The notes: a model not told the origin generated them from the sequence alone. Positions 27,045 to 36,255 are shown, numbered from the stretch's first letter. The stretch is DNA of 64,000 nt from Streptomyces dysideae (GCF_001514305.1 NZ_KQ949084.1:1-64000), one strand, 5' to 3'. Translations and numbers: made by a program.

Positions 27045-27143
27045 CTACTGGCCCATGGCGAGAGCCATGCCGATCGCCAGGCCGCACGAGCCGCTGATCA
27101 TGATCACGAACAGGACTCCTGCGTACCGGCCGACGGCGCGCAT
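27045..27143 (-). CDS. Very small membrane protein, 32 aa
   Basis: MRAVGRYAGVLFVIMISGSC continues into one membrane helix with a GxxxG-like LAIGMALAMG end. Its ATG overlaps the TGA of the upstream 76-residue gene (TGATG), which supports real translation. It is too short for routine gene callers. Confidence 0.55.
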   Translation of the reverse strand: MRAVGRYAGVLFVIMISGSCGLAIGMALAMGQ

Positions 27144-27373
27144 CACAGCCCATCCCGACTGTTGCCGTTCCTGATGGCCAGGCGCGCGCTCAGTTCCTCC
27201 CGTGGACTCGGCGCCACCACGTTGTCCGGCATGGCATCCCATTCCGTGCCGCCGCCGATCGGCCTCATCTGCACCCGACCGCCGAGCGCACCCATGACGA
27301 CGCCGATCCGGTCGCGGGCGCTGTCCTTCGCCAGTTCACCGATGCATGGTCTGGTCTGCTGGTTGCTCGCCAT
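27143..27373 (-). CDS. Conserved hypothetical protein, 76 aa
   Basis: MASNQQTRPCIGELAKDSAR, then RIGVVMGALGGRVQMRPIGG and GTEWDA. This is the small SH3-like/beta-barrel type often found upstream of short membrane proteins and divergent from XRE-TPR regulators in streptomycetes. It is the first gene of the cargo operon, 125 bases from the divergent regulator gene. A perfect 17-bp palindrome sits between them. Confidence 0.65.
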   Translation of the reverse strand: MASNQQTRPCIGELAKDSARDRIGVVMGALGGRVQMRPIGGGTEWDAMPDNVVAPSPREELSARLAIRNGNSRDGL

Positions 27374-27420
27374 GAAAGGAGCATCGCGATCAGGCCACCC
27401 CTGCCAAAAGGTCAGGCTGA

Positions 27421-27437
27421 TTACCCAACTTGGGTAA
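27421..27437. promoter_or_regulatory. Perfect 17-bp palindromic operator
   Basis: TTACCCAA-C-TTGGGTAA lies midway between the divergent genes at 27373 and 27498. It is the likely binding site of the XRE regulator encoded next to it. The half-site TTGGGTAA also occurs inside the palindrome at 24530-24548. Confidence 0.7.
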
Positions 27438-27497
27438 CATCGCGGCAAGTAGAGAATCAGCGACGTTGCGTAGCCCTCGCAGTGTGGGAGCTTGCCG

Positions 27498-28838
27498 ATG
27501 CCCGACGCAGACCGGCCGCAGGAACTGCCAGCCAGGCTGCTCACCGATCCCGAGATGATCGACGCGTGCCGAGTGCGGGACTTCGCCCGAGTCTTCCGGC
27601 TGGTGAAGATCAAGGCGGGCATCTACCCATCCATGATCGCCAGACGCTGTGAGCTGACCCCCAGCCGTGTCGGCGAAGTCATCGCCGGACAGCGCCAGTT
27701 GCAGCACATGGACGTCATCGAGCGCATCGCGGACGGCTTGCGCATCCCCGGACACATGCTGGGGCTCGCCCGCCGGGTGTGGGAGACACCTCAAGCCCTC
27801 GTAGTCACCGAGCGAGAGGTAGCCCAGGAGCCGGAGCCCGAGCCGCAGACCCCGGCCGCTTTACCTGGCCCGGACGTGGACAGCATCCTGGCCCTGGCCA
27901 CACGAACGAGCTTGAACGCAGCCACCCTTGAAGCCTTCCGCTCCTCCATTGAGGACTACTGGCGACGGGACGACCAGCACGGAGGCGAGGCCCTACGGCC
28001 GGCCATCGTCGGCCAGCTCCGCCACGTCGTCGGTCTCTTGAAGGAGAACCGACCGCCGTCCATCCAAAACGGCCTGTACGGAATCGCCGCCGAGCTGGCA
28101 CGCCTCACCGGCTGGACCTACTTCGACGCCCGCCAGTACAACCAGGCCCGCGCGTACTTCACCGAGGCCCTCCAACTGGCCAAGGAGATCGACGACCGCC
28201 AGTTCATGGCCAACGTCCTTGCCTGCATGAGCTTGCAGGGCACCTACCAGGACAAGCCCGCTGACTCCCTGGCCTTCGTCACCGCCGCCCAGGACCAGGC
28301 CCGCTCGGCTGTCGACACCACGCCGCGGGTCCTGTCCATGCTGTCGATGCGCGAAGCCTTCGCTCACGCCACGCTCGGCAACCGGGACTCCACTCACCAG
28401 GCGATCGGGGAGGCGCACCACCATTTCGAGCGGATTCGGTCGAGCGACCCCGACCCGTCCTGGGTGTCGTACTTCGACGAGACGAAGCTGATCGTGGACA
28501 CGGGCATTGCCCACGGCCGACTGGGCGAAGCAGCCACCGCCGAACCCCTGATCGCGGACGCGTTGCGGCGCGAGGCCCGCACCAACCAGCGTGGCCGGGC
28601 GTTTCACTCGTTCTGGCTTGCCCGTACACAGCTGGATCAGGGCAAGCTCGACCATGCGTGCCACACCGCCACGCAAGCACTGGAACCGGCGTCGGCAGTG
28701 GCCTCCGAGCGAGTGTCAGGCCATCTTCGAGAGTTCTACGACCAGTTGGCCCCACACAGGCAGGAGCCCGTAGCCCTGGCCTTCGAGGCGCGGCTACGGG
28801 AACTCCTCCCGCCAGTTAGCGGATCGCTTCATCCATGA
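27498..28838 (+). CDS. XRE-type helix-turn-helix regulator with TPR domain
   Basis: The ATG at 27498 has GGGAG eight bases upstream; a TTG six bases earlier is possible. Of 446 residues, about 30-95 form a helix-turn-helix (PSMIARRCELTPSRVGEVIA). From about 130 to the end there are TPR-like helical repeats (TYFDARQYNQARAYFTEALQ; GEAATAEPLIADALRREA). This is the plan of Streptomyces regulators that read a peptide or small-molecule signal through the TPR superhelix. It probably controls the divergent kinase operon through the 17-bp palindrome. Confidence 0.82.
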   Translation: MPDADRPQELPARLLTDPEMIDACRVRDFARVFRLVKIKAGIYPSMIARRCELTPSRVGEVIAGQRQLQHMDVIERIADGLRIPGHMLGLARRVWETPQALVVTEREVAQEPEPEPQTPAALPGPDVDSILALATRTSLNAATLEAFRSSIEDYWRRDDQHGGEALRPAIVGQLRHVVGLLKENRPPSIQNGLYGIAAELARLTGWTYFDARQYNQARAYFTEALQLAKEIDDRQFMANVLACMSLQGTYQDKPADSLAFVTAAQDQARSAVDTTPRVLSMLSMREAFAHATLGNRDSTHQAIGEAHHHFERIRSSDPDPSWVSYFDETKLIVDTGIAHGRLGEAATAEPLIADALRREARTNQRGRAFHSFWLARTQLDQGKLDHACHTATQALEPASAVASERVSGHLREFYDQLAPHRQEPVALAFEARLRELLPPVSGSLHP

Positions 28839-29349
28839 GCAGGTAGAGCAGGCCGACGAGCGAGCCGCTGCTTACGACCTCCCGGCGGTCGATCATGCCC
28901 CGCACCTCGGAGAGGGGAATCCACTCGATGCGGTCGGACTCGTTCTTCTCCGTGGGCGGCCCGGCGTAGGTAGCGCCGTCGATCCGGAAGACGTGATGCT
29001 GCGAGTCGGTGATCCCGTTGGCCGGCTCGGCGTAGATCAGAGGCTTGATGGGGCCGGGGCGCCAACCGGTCTCCTCCAGGACTTCTCGGCCCGCCGCTTC
29101 TTCCGGAGTCTCGCCCTCCTCGACCAGGCCCATGGGCAACTCCCAAGCCCACGAATCCGTGATGAAGCGGTGCCGCCACATCATCAGAACCTCTTGGCGG
29201 TCGTTGACCACGGCGGCCACGGCCAGGTGCCGCAGACGAACAACGTGGTACTCCCACCTGCGCCCGTCAGGCTGCTGGACGTCGACCAGACACAGATTCA
29301 CCCACTTGTTCGTGTAGATCTGTCGCTCACCGTGCGTCTTCCACTCCAT
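28816..29349 (-). CDS. NUDIX hydrolase
   Basis: A 177-residue protein with GAAGG before the ATG. The Nudix box is intact: GLVEEGETPEEAAGREVLEE followed by TGW fits GX5EX7REUXEEXGU. The N-terminal strand WEYHVVRLRHLAVAAVVN and the WRHRFITDSWAWELP segment resemble ADP-ribose/nucleotide-sugar pyrophosphatases. It converges on, and overlaps by 23 bases, the XRE-TPR gene. It probably cleaves an NDP-linked metabolite; a role in nucleotide signalling with the kinase block is speculative. Confidence 0.85.
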   Translation of the reverse strand: MEWKTHGERQIYTNKWVNLCLVDVQQPDGRRWEYHVVRLRHLAVAAVVNDRQEVLMMWRHRFITDSWAWELPMGLVEEGETPEEAAGREVLEETGWRPGPIKPLIYAEPANGITDSQHHVFRIDGATYAGPPTEKNESDRIEWIPLSEVRGMIDRREVVSSGSLVGLLYLLMDEAIR

Positions 29350-29866
29350 ACCTTCGACCCCTCTCGATCGGTCTCCAGGATCTCAGACCGGTTCGGAGGA
29401 GGGTGCACGTTCAGCCTTTTTCGCGTCACCTTGACGAGATGTCCGACAGTATCGACAACCTGCATCGTGGCTCGTTGCTGTCAACCGCTCCGTGATCTCC
29501 GGCGCAGACGGTCGAGCACTGGTTCGGCGCCTCGCCATCCGGAGTGAGGCGGTGGAGCCCGTGTGCCCTGGCGTTGCCTGCCGCCCAAGTTCGCAGTAGC
29601 CGAGTGTGGTGATGAACACCGACAACTCCTGCACCAGGCTCAGGATCCCTGCGTCAGAACAGCGTTCACGTGCCGGACGCCATCGCAGCAGCTCACCGAG
29701 GCTTTGGCAGATCACCCGACGTGGAGGCCAGCAGGCACCTGTACAAGATCAGCCGTATCCGCAACGATTTTCGGCCGTTCTAGCAATCAGTGCTGATGAC
29801 GTGACGGCCCGTCATCTGGTTCAATCTATGAACTTGTATCCGTAACTAAGCAGGCGGGGGTCCGGG
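29350..29866. other. Gap before the low-GC cargo block
   Basis: About 500 bases in which GC content falls from the island average to the lower value of the next genes. I see no gene with support; a 110-residue minus-strand frame (29383-29715) has poor codon bias and no ribosome binding site. It should contain the promoter of the methyltransferase operon. Confidence 0.45.
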
Positions 29867-31342
29867 TTGAATGACAACGGAACGGAATCCGCCTCGATGG
29901 AAAGTGCGATGGACCGCCAACCAGCATCCAACGTCACTGAGGGTGAGGCGAAGGATGAGGACGCTACGAGGACAGCCCGGAAACCTTCGATGAGGGCGAC
30001 TCCCAAGCTTGAGCAGGAGTTGGCCTCCAAGCTCCGCGCGCGAGCAGACGCGACGCCAGAGTTCTGGTCATTCTCAGGGCGTTCTCGCCGTGAGGCCGGC
30101 CACGGGATCTTTGCCTACCCGGCAATGATGGTGCCCCAGCTTCAGGGCGCTCTTCTAGAGGACGTGCAGGCAGTAGATCCAGCTGTCTCGGCAGTCATGG
30201 ATCCCTTCATGGGCTCAGGCACCGTCATGCTGGAATCAGTAAGCCGCGGACTGTCATTTTATGGCGCCGATATCAACCCTCTAGCTGTTCTTCTCGCTAC
30301 AGTGAAGTCAAAGGTCTACGACCCGAAGCAACTTTCTATCGTACGTCAAAGAATTGCATCGCGTGTGACAGAGGACTCAAGCGATGAGATTGCTGTCGAG
30401 TTCCACAACAGAGACAAATGGTTTCGAAGCGACGTTGCACTGAGCCTGTCGAAGTTGAAAAGGGCTATTTCTGCAGAACGTCGAAAGGTAGTACGTCAGG
30501 CATTTTGGGTCGCCATGGCCGAAACCATCCGGCTGGTAAGTAACAGCCGAACTTCCACTGTGAAGCTACACTCATACAGTGCGGATGAGATCGATGCTCG
30601 CCAGATTGATACTATTGGAACTTTCCTGCGTATCTCCGCCGCACAGATCGAGCAACTCAAAGATCAGGCGGATGCCTTGTCGCGCGGGCTTTCCAATAAT
30701 CCTGATCTCAAGATCGTATGCAGTGTAGGCGATGCTAGGAGTGCTCCGTCAGGAAAAGTTCGAAAAACCGTCGACATCCTTATGACGTCACCACCATATG
30801 GTGACAACGTCACCACTGTTACCTACGGACAGCACAGCTATCTACCCTTGCAGTGGATCGACACAGCTGACGTCCCCGGAATGCGCCCGGAACTGCTTGA
30901 GAACACTCGCTCAATCGATTCTATTAGCCTTGGCGGAAAGCTTAAAGGGGCTCTCGGTTGGGCTGACGAACTGCAGGGTAAGTCGCCCGCTTTTACATAC
31001 TGCTTGGAACAACTTCGCAGTCATCCAACAAATGCGCAGTCGAGATTTGTTGGTTTTGTCCGCGATCTCGACGATTCCCTAGATGCGATTACTGCCCATC
31101 TGGGGAGTAACGCTTGGATGTTCTGGACGCTCGGCGAACGCAAGATCAGTGGAATTTCTGTCCCCACGGTGGCCATAGTACGAGACCTATTGGCTTCCCG
31201 TGGCGCTCGACACGTCGAGACATTGGAGAGAAAGATTCCCGGAGGATCCAAGCGAATGGCATTTCGTAACGCCAGCGTCGAGACGATGAATTCCGAGAGT
31301 GTTTTGGTCATGCGCGCCCCCTGCAATGATGACCCTCGCTGA
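29867..31342 (+). CDS. DNA methyltransferase (amino-MTase) of a candidate defence operon
   Basis: TTG at 29867 has GCGGGGG six bases upstream; an in-frame ATG lies at 29897. The 491-residue protein carries S-adenosylmethionine motif I DPFMGSGT (about 112-119), the acidic strand GADINPLA (133-140) and catalytic motif IV TSPPYGDN (307-314). TSPPY is typical of N4-cytosine or N6-adenine methyltransferases. The roughly 190 residues between the motifs are mainly helical and may hold target recognition. Base composition is much lower in GC than the surroundings. It heads a three-gene operon with the GHKL and receiver proteins. Confidence 0.85.
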   Translation: MNDNGTESASMESAMDRQPASNVTEGEAKDEDATRTARKPSMRATPKLEQELASKLRARADATPEFWSFSGRSRREAGHGIFAYPAMMVPQLQGALLEDVQAVDPAVSAVMDPFMGSGTVMLESVSRGLSFYGADINPLAVLLATVKSKVYDPKQLSIVRQRIASRVTEDSSDEIAVEFHNRDKWFRSDVALSLSKLKRAISAERRKVVRQAFWVAMAETIRLVSNSRTSTVKLHSYSADEIDARQIDTIGTFLRISAAQIEQLKDQADALSRGLSNNPDLKIVCSVGDARSAPSGKVRKTVDILMTSPPYGDNVTTVTYGQHSYLPLQWIDTADVPGMRPELLENTRSIDSISLGGKLKGALGWADELQGKSPAFTYCLEQLRSHPTNAQSRFVGFVRDLDDSLDAITAHLGSNAWMFWTLGERKISGISVPTVAIVRDLLASRGARHVETLERKIPGGSKRMAFRNASVETMNSESVLVMRAPCNDDPR

Positions 31343-31359
31343 CAGGGAAGGAGAGAGCA

Positions 31360-33891
31360 GTGCCTCACCGTCACGAGGAACGTGATCCTACGGAAATCCT
31401 GCACCTTGAAGTCCATCCATCTGTCGTGTTTAAGCTTGGCGAGGACCTGATCACCGATTCTATGCAAGCTTTGATCGAGCTTGTAAAGAATTGCTATGAC
31501 GCGGACGCGACTTGGGCAGAAATCGTAATCAACACTGGCCTAGGTGACTCAGCGGACCCGAGTGAAGCATCCATTGTTATCAGAGATAACGGCTCGGGAA
31601 TGAATGGTGAGGACATCAGACGCGGGTGGCTCACGATCAGCAACTCCGTGAAGCGTGAAATGAAAGAGCAGGGCAGGGCTACTGTTCTCGGCAGGACTCC
31701 GCTAGGGGATAAAGGGCTCGGCCGTCTGGGTGCCCAGCGGCTAGGGGACGTTGTCTCCATTGTGACTAGGCCGAATGGTGCTGCTATCGAGAATGAACTC
31801 AGCATTGATTGGCGTGAGTTTCAGAGCAGGTCATCCCTTAGAGAAGTTGATCTATCACTTCATACTCGGCCAACACAGGAAACGTCCGGAACGACCCTGA
31901 CCATCACACAGTTGCGAGACCCAGAACAGTGGCGGGAAGCGGCTAAGAGCGGGTCAGTGGATGGGGCCTCTGCCCTTCAGAAAGACTTGTCCGTCCTGAT
32001 CTCGCCCTACGGTAATAAGCGTGGCCTGAAGATCCTTCTCAAGGTCGACGAAGAGCGCATTGACCTCTATGATTTGCCATCGCGTGTCCGAAGTGCGGCT
32101 GAAGTGCGGTACCTACTGAACTATGAAAACCGCAAGTTTGACATGATTGGTGAAGCCTCTCCGAGCTACTGGGCCCCCCAAGAGAGGTCGAAGGAAGTAG
32201 ACCGAGCGGCCTTTGCAAGGCTCTTTGAAGCTGACTCAGGTGCGCGATTTTTGAATTGGCTACGTGAGCGCCGGCCTAGGCAGATGGAGGCGCTCAATTG
32301 CCAGGTGGCTGAGGCACCCTACTTTTTGCGTGCTAGCGGGTCAATCACCCTGGACAGTCTCGACAATGTTGCTCTGGTTCGCTCCGATGAGGGAAGTTTT
32401 AACCCCGCTGATCCCGGACCTTTTAAAGGCGAGGTTGATTATGTCACTCTTGGGCAGAGCTATCCAGAGGTATTCAGCAGCCGTAGCGAGTTCCGCAACT
32501 ATCTAAAGAGCCTTGCGGGAATTCGGGTATATCGCGATGGATTCGGCGTCCGGGTGGATGAAGATTGGCTCGGACTGAGGAAGTCGCAAACCAGTGGCTC
32601 CTCGTACTATACGTTGCGACCTGAAAATACACTGGGGTTCATTGATATTTCTGCCCGGGATAATGCAAAGCTGATTGAAACGACAGACCGTGAAGGCTTT
32701 GCCGATACGCCACATTATCGCAATCTGATGGCGCTCCTTCAAGGTTGGCATTCCTTTACCAATGCGTTTCAGGAATTCCTTCGCCGCTCTTACAATGAGT
32801 ATCGTCATGAATGCGAGGCCGCAAATGCAGGGGTTGATCCAGAGGCGGACTCGGAAGTACTGATTCAGCACGTCGAAGACACTCGATCGCGCACGATCGT
32901 AACAGCGAAAAGACAGCTTAAAGCTTTGCGCGACGAAGCAGAGGCAACTGCCAAGAGCCATGAACGTGTTGCAAATGAAATCGATGCGAGTGAGAGGTCG
33001 CTCTTCGCAGGTGCGGTTGATCCTGCGATCGCACAGGAACTATCGAATCTGCAAGCCGCGGACAAGCGGACAGGTCAGTCGGTCGCCAAGATTGAGCAGA
33101 TCGTTGATTCCTTGGAGTCTGAGCGCGCGGTACTAGAGATTGTGCGAGACCGGACAGAGCAACTCCGTGCCCAACTCGCACAGACCTGGGAGACTGTTTC
33201 ACTGGGTCTTACGGCTGAGGCCGTCTCCCACGAGGTGGCTCATGTGGCGGAAGGAATTTCGGTAAGAAGTTCTCAAGTTCGACGACACCTCGCCGAGACG
33301 GAGATCGTTGATAGGAGAATCTCCAACTACATCCAATATGTTCAGTCGGCGGCGAGTGCCCTGAAGCGTCAATTGGCTCATCTGAATCCGTCCCTACGCT
33401 ATATGCGCGAGCGGCGGGAAAAGATTTTGGTCGGCGAATTCCTTCGTGACGTAGCCGAATATCACCGTGACAGGTGGAGTAAGGGGCCTCTCTCTGTCGA
33501 GGTTGAGGTCATCCGTGATTTCACAGTCGAGGTGAACAGAGGGAAACTCACCCAGATTCTCGATAATCTGCTGCTGAACAGCGAGTATTGGCTCCTCCAG
33601 GATCACAGGCTGGGTATCCAGAATTCCCCTAAGGTCTCTCTTCTTGTCGATTCTCCCCGCTTGACCGTCAGCGACAATGGTCGCGGAATCGATCGAAGTG
33701 TAGAGGTGACGCTTTTTGAGCCCTTTGTGTCATTCAAGAAGCGAGGGGAAGGGCGAGGGCTGGGGCTCTATGTGGTGACGCAGTTGCTCGATTCTGAGGG
33801 GTGCGGGATCGAATTGGCGCGAGACCGCAATGACAACGGTCGTTTGTATAAGTTTCAGATGAACCTGGGGGGGATGCGTGTTGATGCATGA
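31360..33891 (+). CDS. Double-GHKL protein: MORC/Hsp90-like ATPase fused to a histidine-kinase domain
   Basis: GTG at 31360 has GGAAGGAG seven bases upstream. The 843-residue protein has two ATP-binding GHKL modules. The N-terminal one has ELVKNCYDAD (40-49), DNGSGM (76-81) and GDKGLGRLGAQRLG (116-129), as in MORC/Hsp90/MutL ATPases that clamp DNA or protein. A long coiled coil follows (about 490-610). The C-terminal one is a soluble histidine kinase: an H-box-like SHEVAH at about 623-628, the N-box DNLLLNSE at about 735, DNGRGI at about 770 and GRGLGLYVV at about 798. There is no membrane segment. It overlaps the receiver-protein gene, its probable phosphotransfer partner. Confidence 0.85.
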   Translation: MPHRHEERDPTEILHLEVHPSVVFKLGEDLITDSMQALIELVKNCYDADATWAEIVINTGLGDSADPSEASIVIRDNGSGMNGEDIRRGWLTISNSVKREMKEQGRATVLGRTPLGDKGLGRLGAQRLGDVVSIVTRPNGAAIENELSIDWREFQSRSSLREVDLSLHTRPTQETSGTTLTITQLRDPEQWREAAKSGSVDGASALQKDLSVLISPYGNKRGLKILLKVDEERIDLYDLPSRVRSAAEVRYLLNYENRKFDMIGEASPSYWAPQERSKEVDRAAFARLFEADSGARFLNWLRERRPRQMEALNCQVAEAPYFLRASGSITLDSLDNVALVRSDEGSFNPADPGPFKGEVDYVTLGQSYPEVFSSRSEFRNYLKSLAGIRVYRDGFGVRVDEDWLGLRKSQTSGSSYYTLRPENTLGFIDISARDNAKLIETTDREGFADTPHYRNLMALLQGWHSFTNAFQEFLRRSYNEYRHECEAANAGVDPEADSEVLIQHVEDTRSRTIVTAKRQLKALRDEAEATAKSHERVANEIDASERSLFAGAVDPAIAQELSNLQAADKRTGQSVAKIEQIVDSLESERAVLEIVRDRTEQLRAQLAQTWETVSLGLTAEAVSHEVAHVAEGISVRSSQVRRHLAETEIVDRRISNYIQYVQSAASALKRQLAHLNPSLRYMRERREKILVGEFLRDVAEYHRDRWSKGPLSVEVEVIRDFTVEVNRGKLTQILDNLLLNSEYWLLQDHRLGIQNSPKVSLLVDSPRLTVSDNGRGIDRSVEVTLFEPFVSFKKRGEGRGLGLYVVTQLLDSEGCGIELARDRNDNGRLYKFQMNLGGMRVDA

Positions 33892-35818
33892 AGAGGGCAC
33901 CGCGAAGGATGATGCAGCGGCACGTGAGGGAATTCCTCGGGTTCCGGCTCAGGCGGACGTCAATGGCGGGGCCTCTTTCGATGCAAAGGCTGCATCCCAG
34001 CAGTTGCTGGAGCTAGCTAGGGTCGAGCGAGTCATATGCGTCGATGACTGGTACGCGCAGAAAGAAGACGGCGGTGAGGGAATTCTCGCGGCGCTAACCG
34101 AGGGTGCACTGCTGTCTGAGGACTTGGATAAGATCGCCAGTTTCATTCCTGGAGCGACTCTTTTAACCGATCCGTCAGCCCCCATCGAGTTGGTAGTGGA
34201 CGAAGTCCGGGGTGTGTGGCCGTCCCTGGAAGAAGACCAGCGGACGGCTATACAGCGCCTTGTAGATGAGCGCCTTGGTCCGGAGGGTGTCGGCTTTCCT
34301 ACGGAGGAGGACGAGCCAGCCGCTGCATGCTTGCGAGAACTACTTGCAGACTCAAGGGACTTTTTGACTCTTTCGCTCGCTGGGTGGCGTAGCCAGCGAA
34401 GCAGTCTGCTGGGCGACGGCAAGAGTACCTTGATCTTGTTCGACCGGGACTTCAGTAGAGAGGGTGCGTCACAGAATGCTGGCGAGGAGCAGATCTCTTT
34501 GCTTCTCAGAGATGCTCCTGATAGTTGGCGCATCGGCCTTCTGACACATACTGTATCTCCGGACGACGCTGAGGTTGAAACTTGGAGGATGCTTTCGCAG
34601 CAGTTTGAGGCGGACTCTTCCCGGTTCCTTGTAATTGCAAAGGGCCGTCTCTCAGTCAGTGCCGATGGCTTTCCTCGGATGCTGAAACTAACCTTGCTGG
34701 CACCCGCGCTAGAGCGTTTGCAAGGGAGCTTGTCTGAAGCAGTCAGTGGGACCTGGAGTGAGGCGATCGACAAGGTAGGGGCTATCGACCCTTACACGCT
34801 TGAAGCTGCCCTCAACGGTGACAGGTTGACGGACGGGACCTGGGGCCCTGAAACGCTCTTGCGGATTGCAACGGCTTTCACGCAGGACTCTGTCCGTGCC
34901 AAGCTCCGTGCTGACCGAATGGTTCACCTTTCTAGTGAGCTTGTCACGAGTCTCAGCCAAGTAAGGCTGCCGAGCACCGCGAACCCGGATCGTGTTCGTC
35001 AAGAGCTAGCTGAAATTGAGCGCCTCGAATACTTCGAGACCGCCGATCACTTGACGCAGCTCCACTTCCCGCTCGAAGTCGGTGACGTTTTCGCGTTCCA
35101 AAAGTTCGTGCAGAAGCCGCATCAGTTTGAACAGCAGAAGAGTGGGCGCAGGGCCGGTGCCGGGACGACTGATGAGCCCCGGCGTTCGGGAGCGGAGCAC
35201 TATATGATTCTTCTGTCCCAGCCATGTGACCTTGCAGTTCGGTCTGATGGTAAGCGGGGCAATGACCTGGAGTTCGTTAGGGTTGCTCCTTTGAAAAGTC
35301 CTGCAAAGGGCCGGGTGATCACGCATCCGGGAGGGGGGGTTGCGACATCGTTCGATCTTCCATTCTTCTTCGAGGAATCGGGCGGTGGCGTTGAAGTCAA
35401 GCTAAGTCAGCAACACTATGTGCCACTAACCGCTCTCGATATGTGCGTGCTCAGTGCCGGAGGCAATGGCATTATGTCTGCGCGACAAGGAATGCCTGAG
35501 CATATTTTGCCTAATTGGCAAAAGCGTTTTGAAATCCTACGTGCGTGGGTTTCTAAGCAAGTTGACGCGTATAAGGCCATGGAGCCTCATGGAATGCCAG
35601 GGAGGGCGGCCGACCAGATCACAGCAGCTCTGACGGGTACTGTGGCATCGCCGAAACTTGAGTCGCTGATTTCGCTTTCGGAGTCCGCAATCATCTATGG
35701 CGTTAGGCGAGTTGGCCGCCTTCGGGAGCCGTATCGCTCGGCTCTGCTCTCTCGAATGGCACAGCGGGACTCTCGGGATGCGTTTGATCCGAGTTTGATC
35801 GACAAGACCAACTCATAA
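33878..35818 (+). CDS. Receiver-like domain protein, partner of the double-GHKL kinase
   Basis: Starts at GTG 33878 (or ATG 33884) inside the 3' end of the kinase gene. Residues about 45-265 fit a response-regulator receiver with a roughly 110-residue insertion: RVICVDDWY gives the acidic pair, LILFDRDF at about 185-192 the phospho-acceptor strand, IGLLTHTVS the conserved Thr and FLVIAKGRL the conserved Lys. The C-terminal part (about 380-646) is not a known DNA-binding output; it contains HYMILLSQPCDLAVRSDGKR with a possible catalytic or metal-binding Cys/Asp, and many aromatic residues. It is probably the effector of the system. Confidence 0.75.
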   Translation: MLMHEEGTAKDDAAAREGIPRVPAQADVNGGASFDAKAASQQLLELARVERVICVDDWYAQKEDGGEGILAALTEGALLSEDLDKIASFIPGATLLTDPSAPIELVVDEVRGVWPSLEEDQRTAIQRLVDERLGPEGVGFPTEEDEPAAACLRELLADSRDFLTLSLAGWRSQRSSLLGDGKSTLILFDRDFSREGASQNAGEEQISLLLRDAPDSWRIGLLTHTVSPDDAEVETWRMLSQQFEADSSRFLVIAKGRLSVSADGFPRMLKLTLLAPALERLQGSLSEAVSGTWSEAIDKVGAIDPYTLEAALNGDRLTDGTWGPETLLRIATAFTQDSVRAKLRADRMVHLSSELVTSLSQVRLPSTANPDRVRQELAEIERLEYFETADHLTQLHFPLEVGDVFAFQKFVQKPHQFEQQKSGRRAGAGTTDEPRRSGAEHYMILLSQPCDLAVRSDGKRGNDLEFVRVAPLKSPAKGRVITHPGGGVATSFDLPFFFEESGGGVEVKLSQQHYVPLTALDMCVLSAGGNGIMSARQGMPEHILPNWQKRFEILRAWVSKQVDAYKAMEPHGMPGRAADQITAALTGTVASPKLESLISLSESAIIYGVRRVGRLREPYRSALLSRMAQRDSRDAFDPSLIDKTNS

Positions 35819-36152
35819 TGTTGCGGAGATGTGAAACTGAGGGGCGGCAGTGGCCCCAGCCACGAAGTACCCCTCCTCTGGCATCAGGTGGCTGATTGCT
35901 GTAGTGCGCGGCACGGGCGCCGGCCGAGCGGGAGCGGGGCCGAGACATATGGAGTGCAGGCGCAGCTGGGATCCATAGTCGGTCTTGCTGGAGCTGTGGC
36001 GGGTCGGCCGGCAGACCGTCGTGACGACGGAGCGACCGGCCGGAATTGACGGCAGCGCTGACGGCAACGACGGCACACGGACGCACATGATCGCTGGCTT
36101 GCACAATCGGAGCAGGAGGCCGTTGGCCCCCCTCACGGCAAGCTGCCCGATC
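35819..36152. other. Right-end non-coding region of element 1 with arm-type sites
   Basis: No gene seen. TTGACGGCA at 36046-36054 and CTGACGGCAA at 36058-36067 repeat, in the same orientation, the word pair found at 16153-16175. They lie 86 bases before attachment copy 2. Confidence 0.6.
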
Positions 36153-36195
36153 CTACGGATCAGAAGGTTGCAGGTTCGAATCCTGCCGAGTGCAC
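36153..36195 (+). repeat. Attachment site copy 2 (junction of elements 1 and 2)
   Basis: 43 bp identical to 16060-16102. It is followed by a GC-rich hairpin (about 36209-36247) ending in a CCTTTG run. Confidence 0.92.
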
Positions 36196-36255
36196 CAGAG
36201 TTGCCAGGTCAAAGGCTCCGAATCGCCCCGGCGGATCGGGGCCTTTGTCGTGTCG

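Larger units (their letters stand above)
16060..36195. mobile_element. Element 1: pSAM2-like actinobacterial integrative and conjugative element with cargo
   Basis: A 20-kb segment bounded by 43-bp tRNA-Arg direct repeats. It holds int-xis-rep in an overlapping minus-strand run, a DUF2637 membrane protein, an FtsK-like Tra translocase, small transfer-type genes and a GntR regulator: the core of AICEs, which excise, replicate by rolling circle and move double-stranded DNA between mycelia. Cargo: a PASTA lipoprotein at the left end, a kinase/NUDIX block (25.6-29.3 kb) and a lower-GC methyltransferase/GHKL/receiver block (29.9-35.8 kb). Probable arm sites (TGACGGCA pairs) lie inside both ends. 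All core genes look intact. Confidence 0.88.

Noticed and set aside
29383..29715. A 110-residue minus-strand frame before the methyltransferase operon
   Set aside because: No codon bias, ribosome binding site or domain; treated as intergenic.
29867..35818. Naming the operon as Detocs, DISARM, BREX or a classical restriction-modification system
   Set aside because: No nuclease, helicase, PglZ or TPR-kinase partner is present; the domain set does not match those systems.
36153..36195. Second and third copies as functional tRNA-Arg genes
   Set aside because: Only the anticodon-loop-to-3' part is present; the 5' acceptor strand and D arm are missing at 36153 and 45002.
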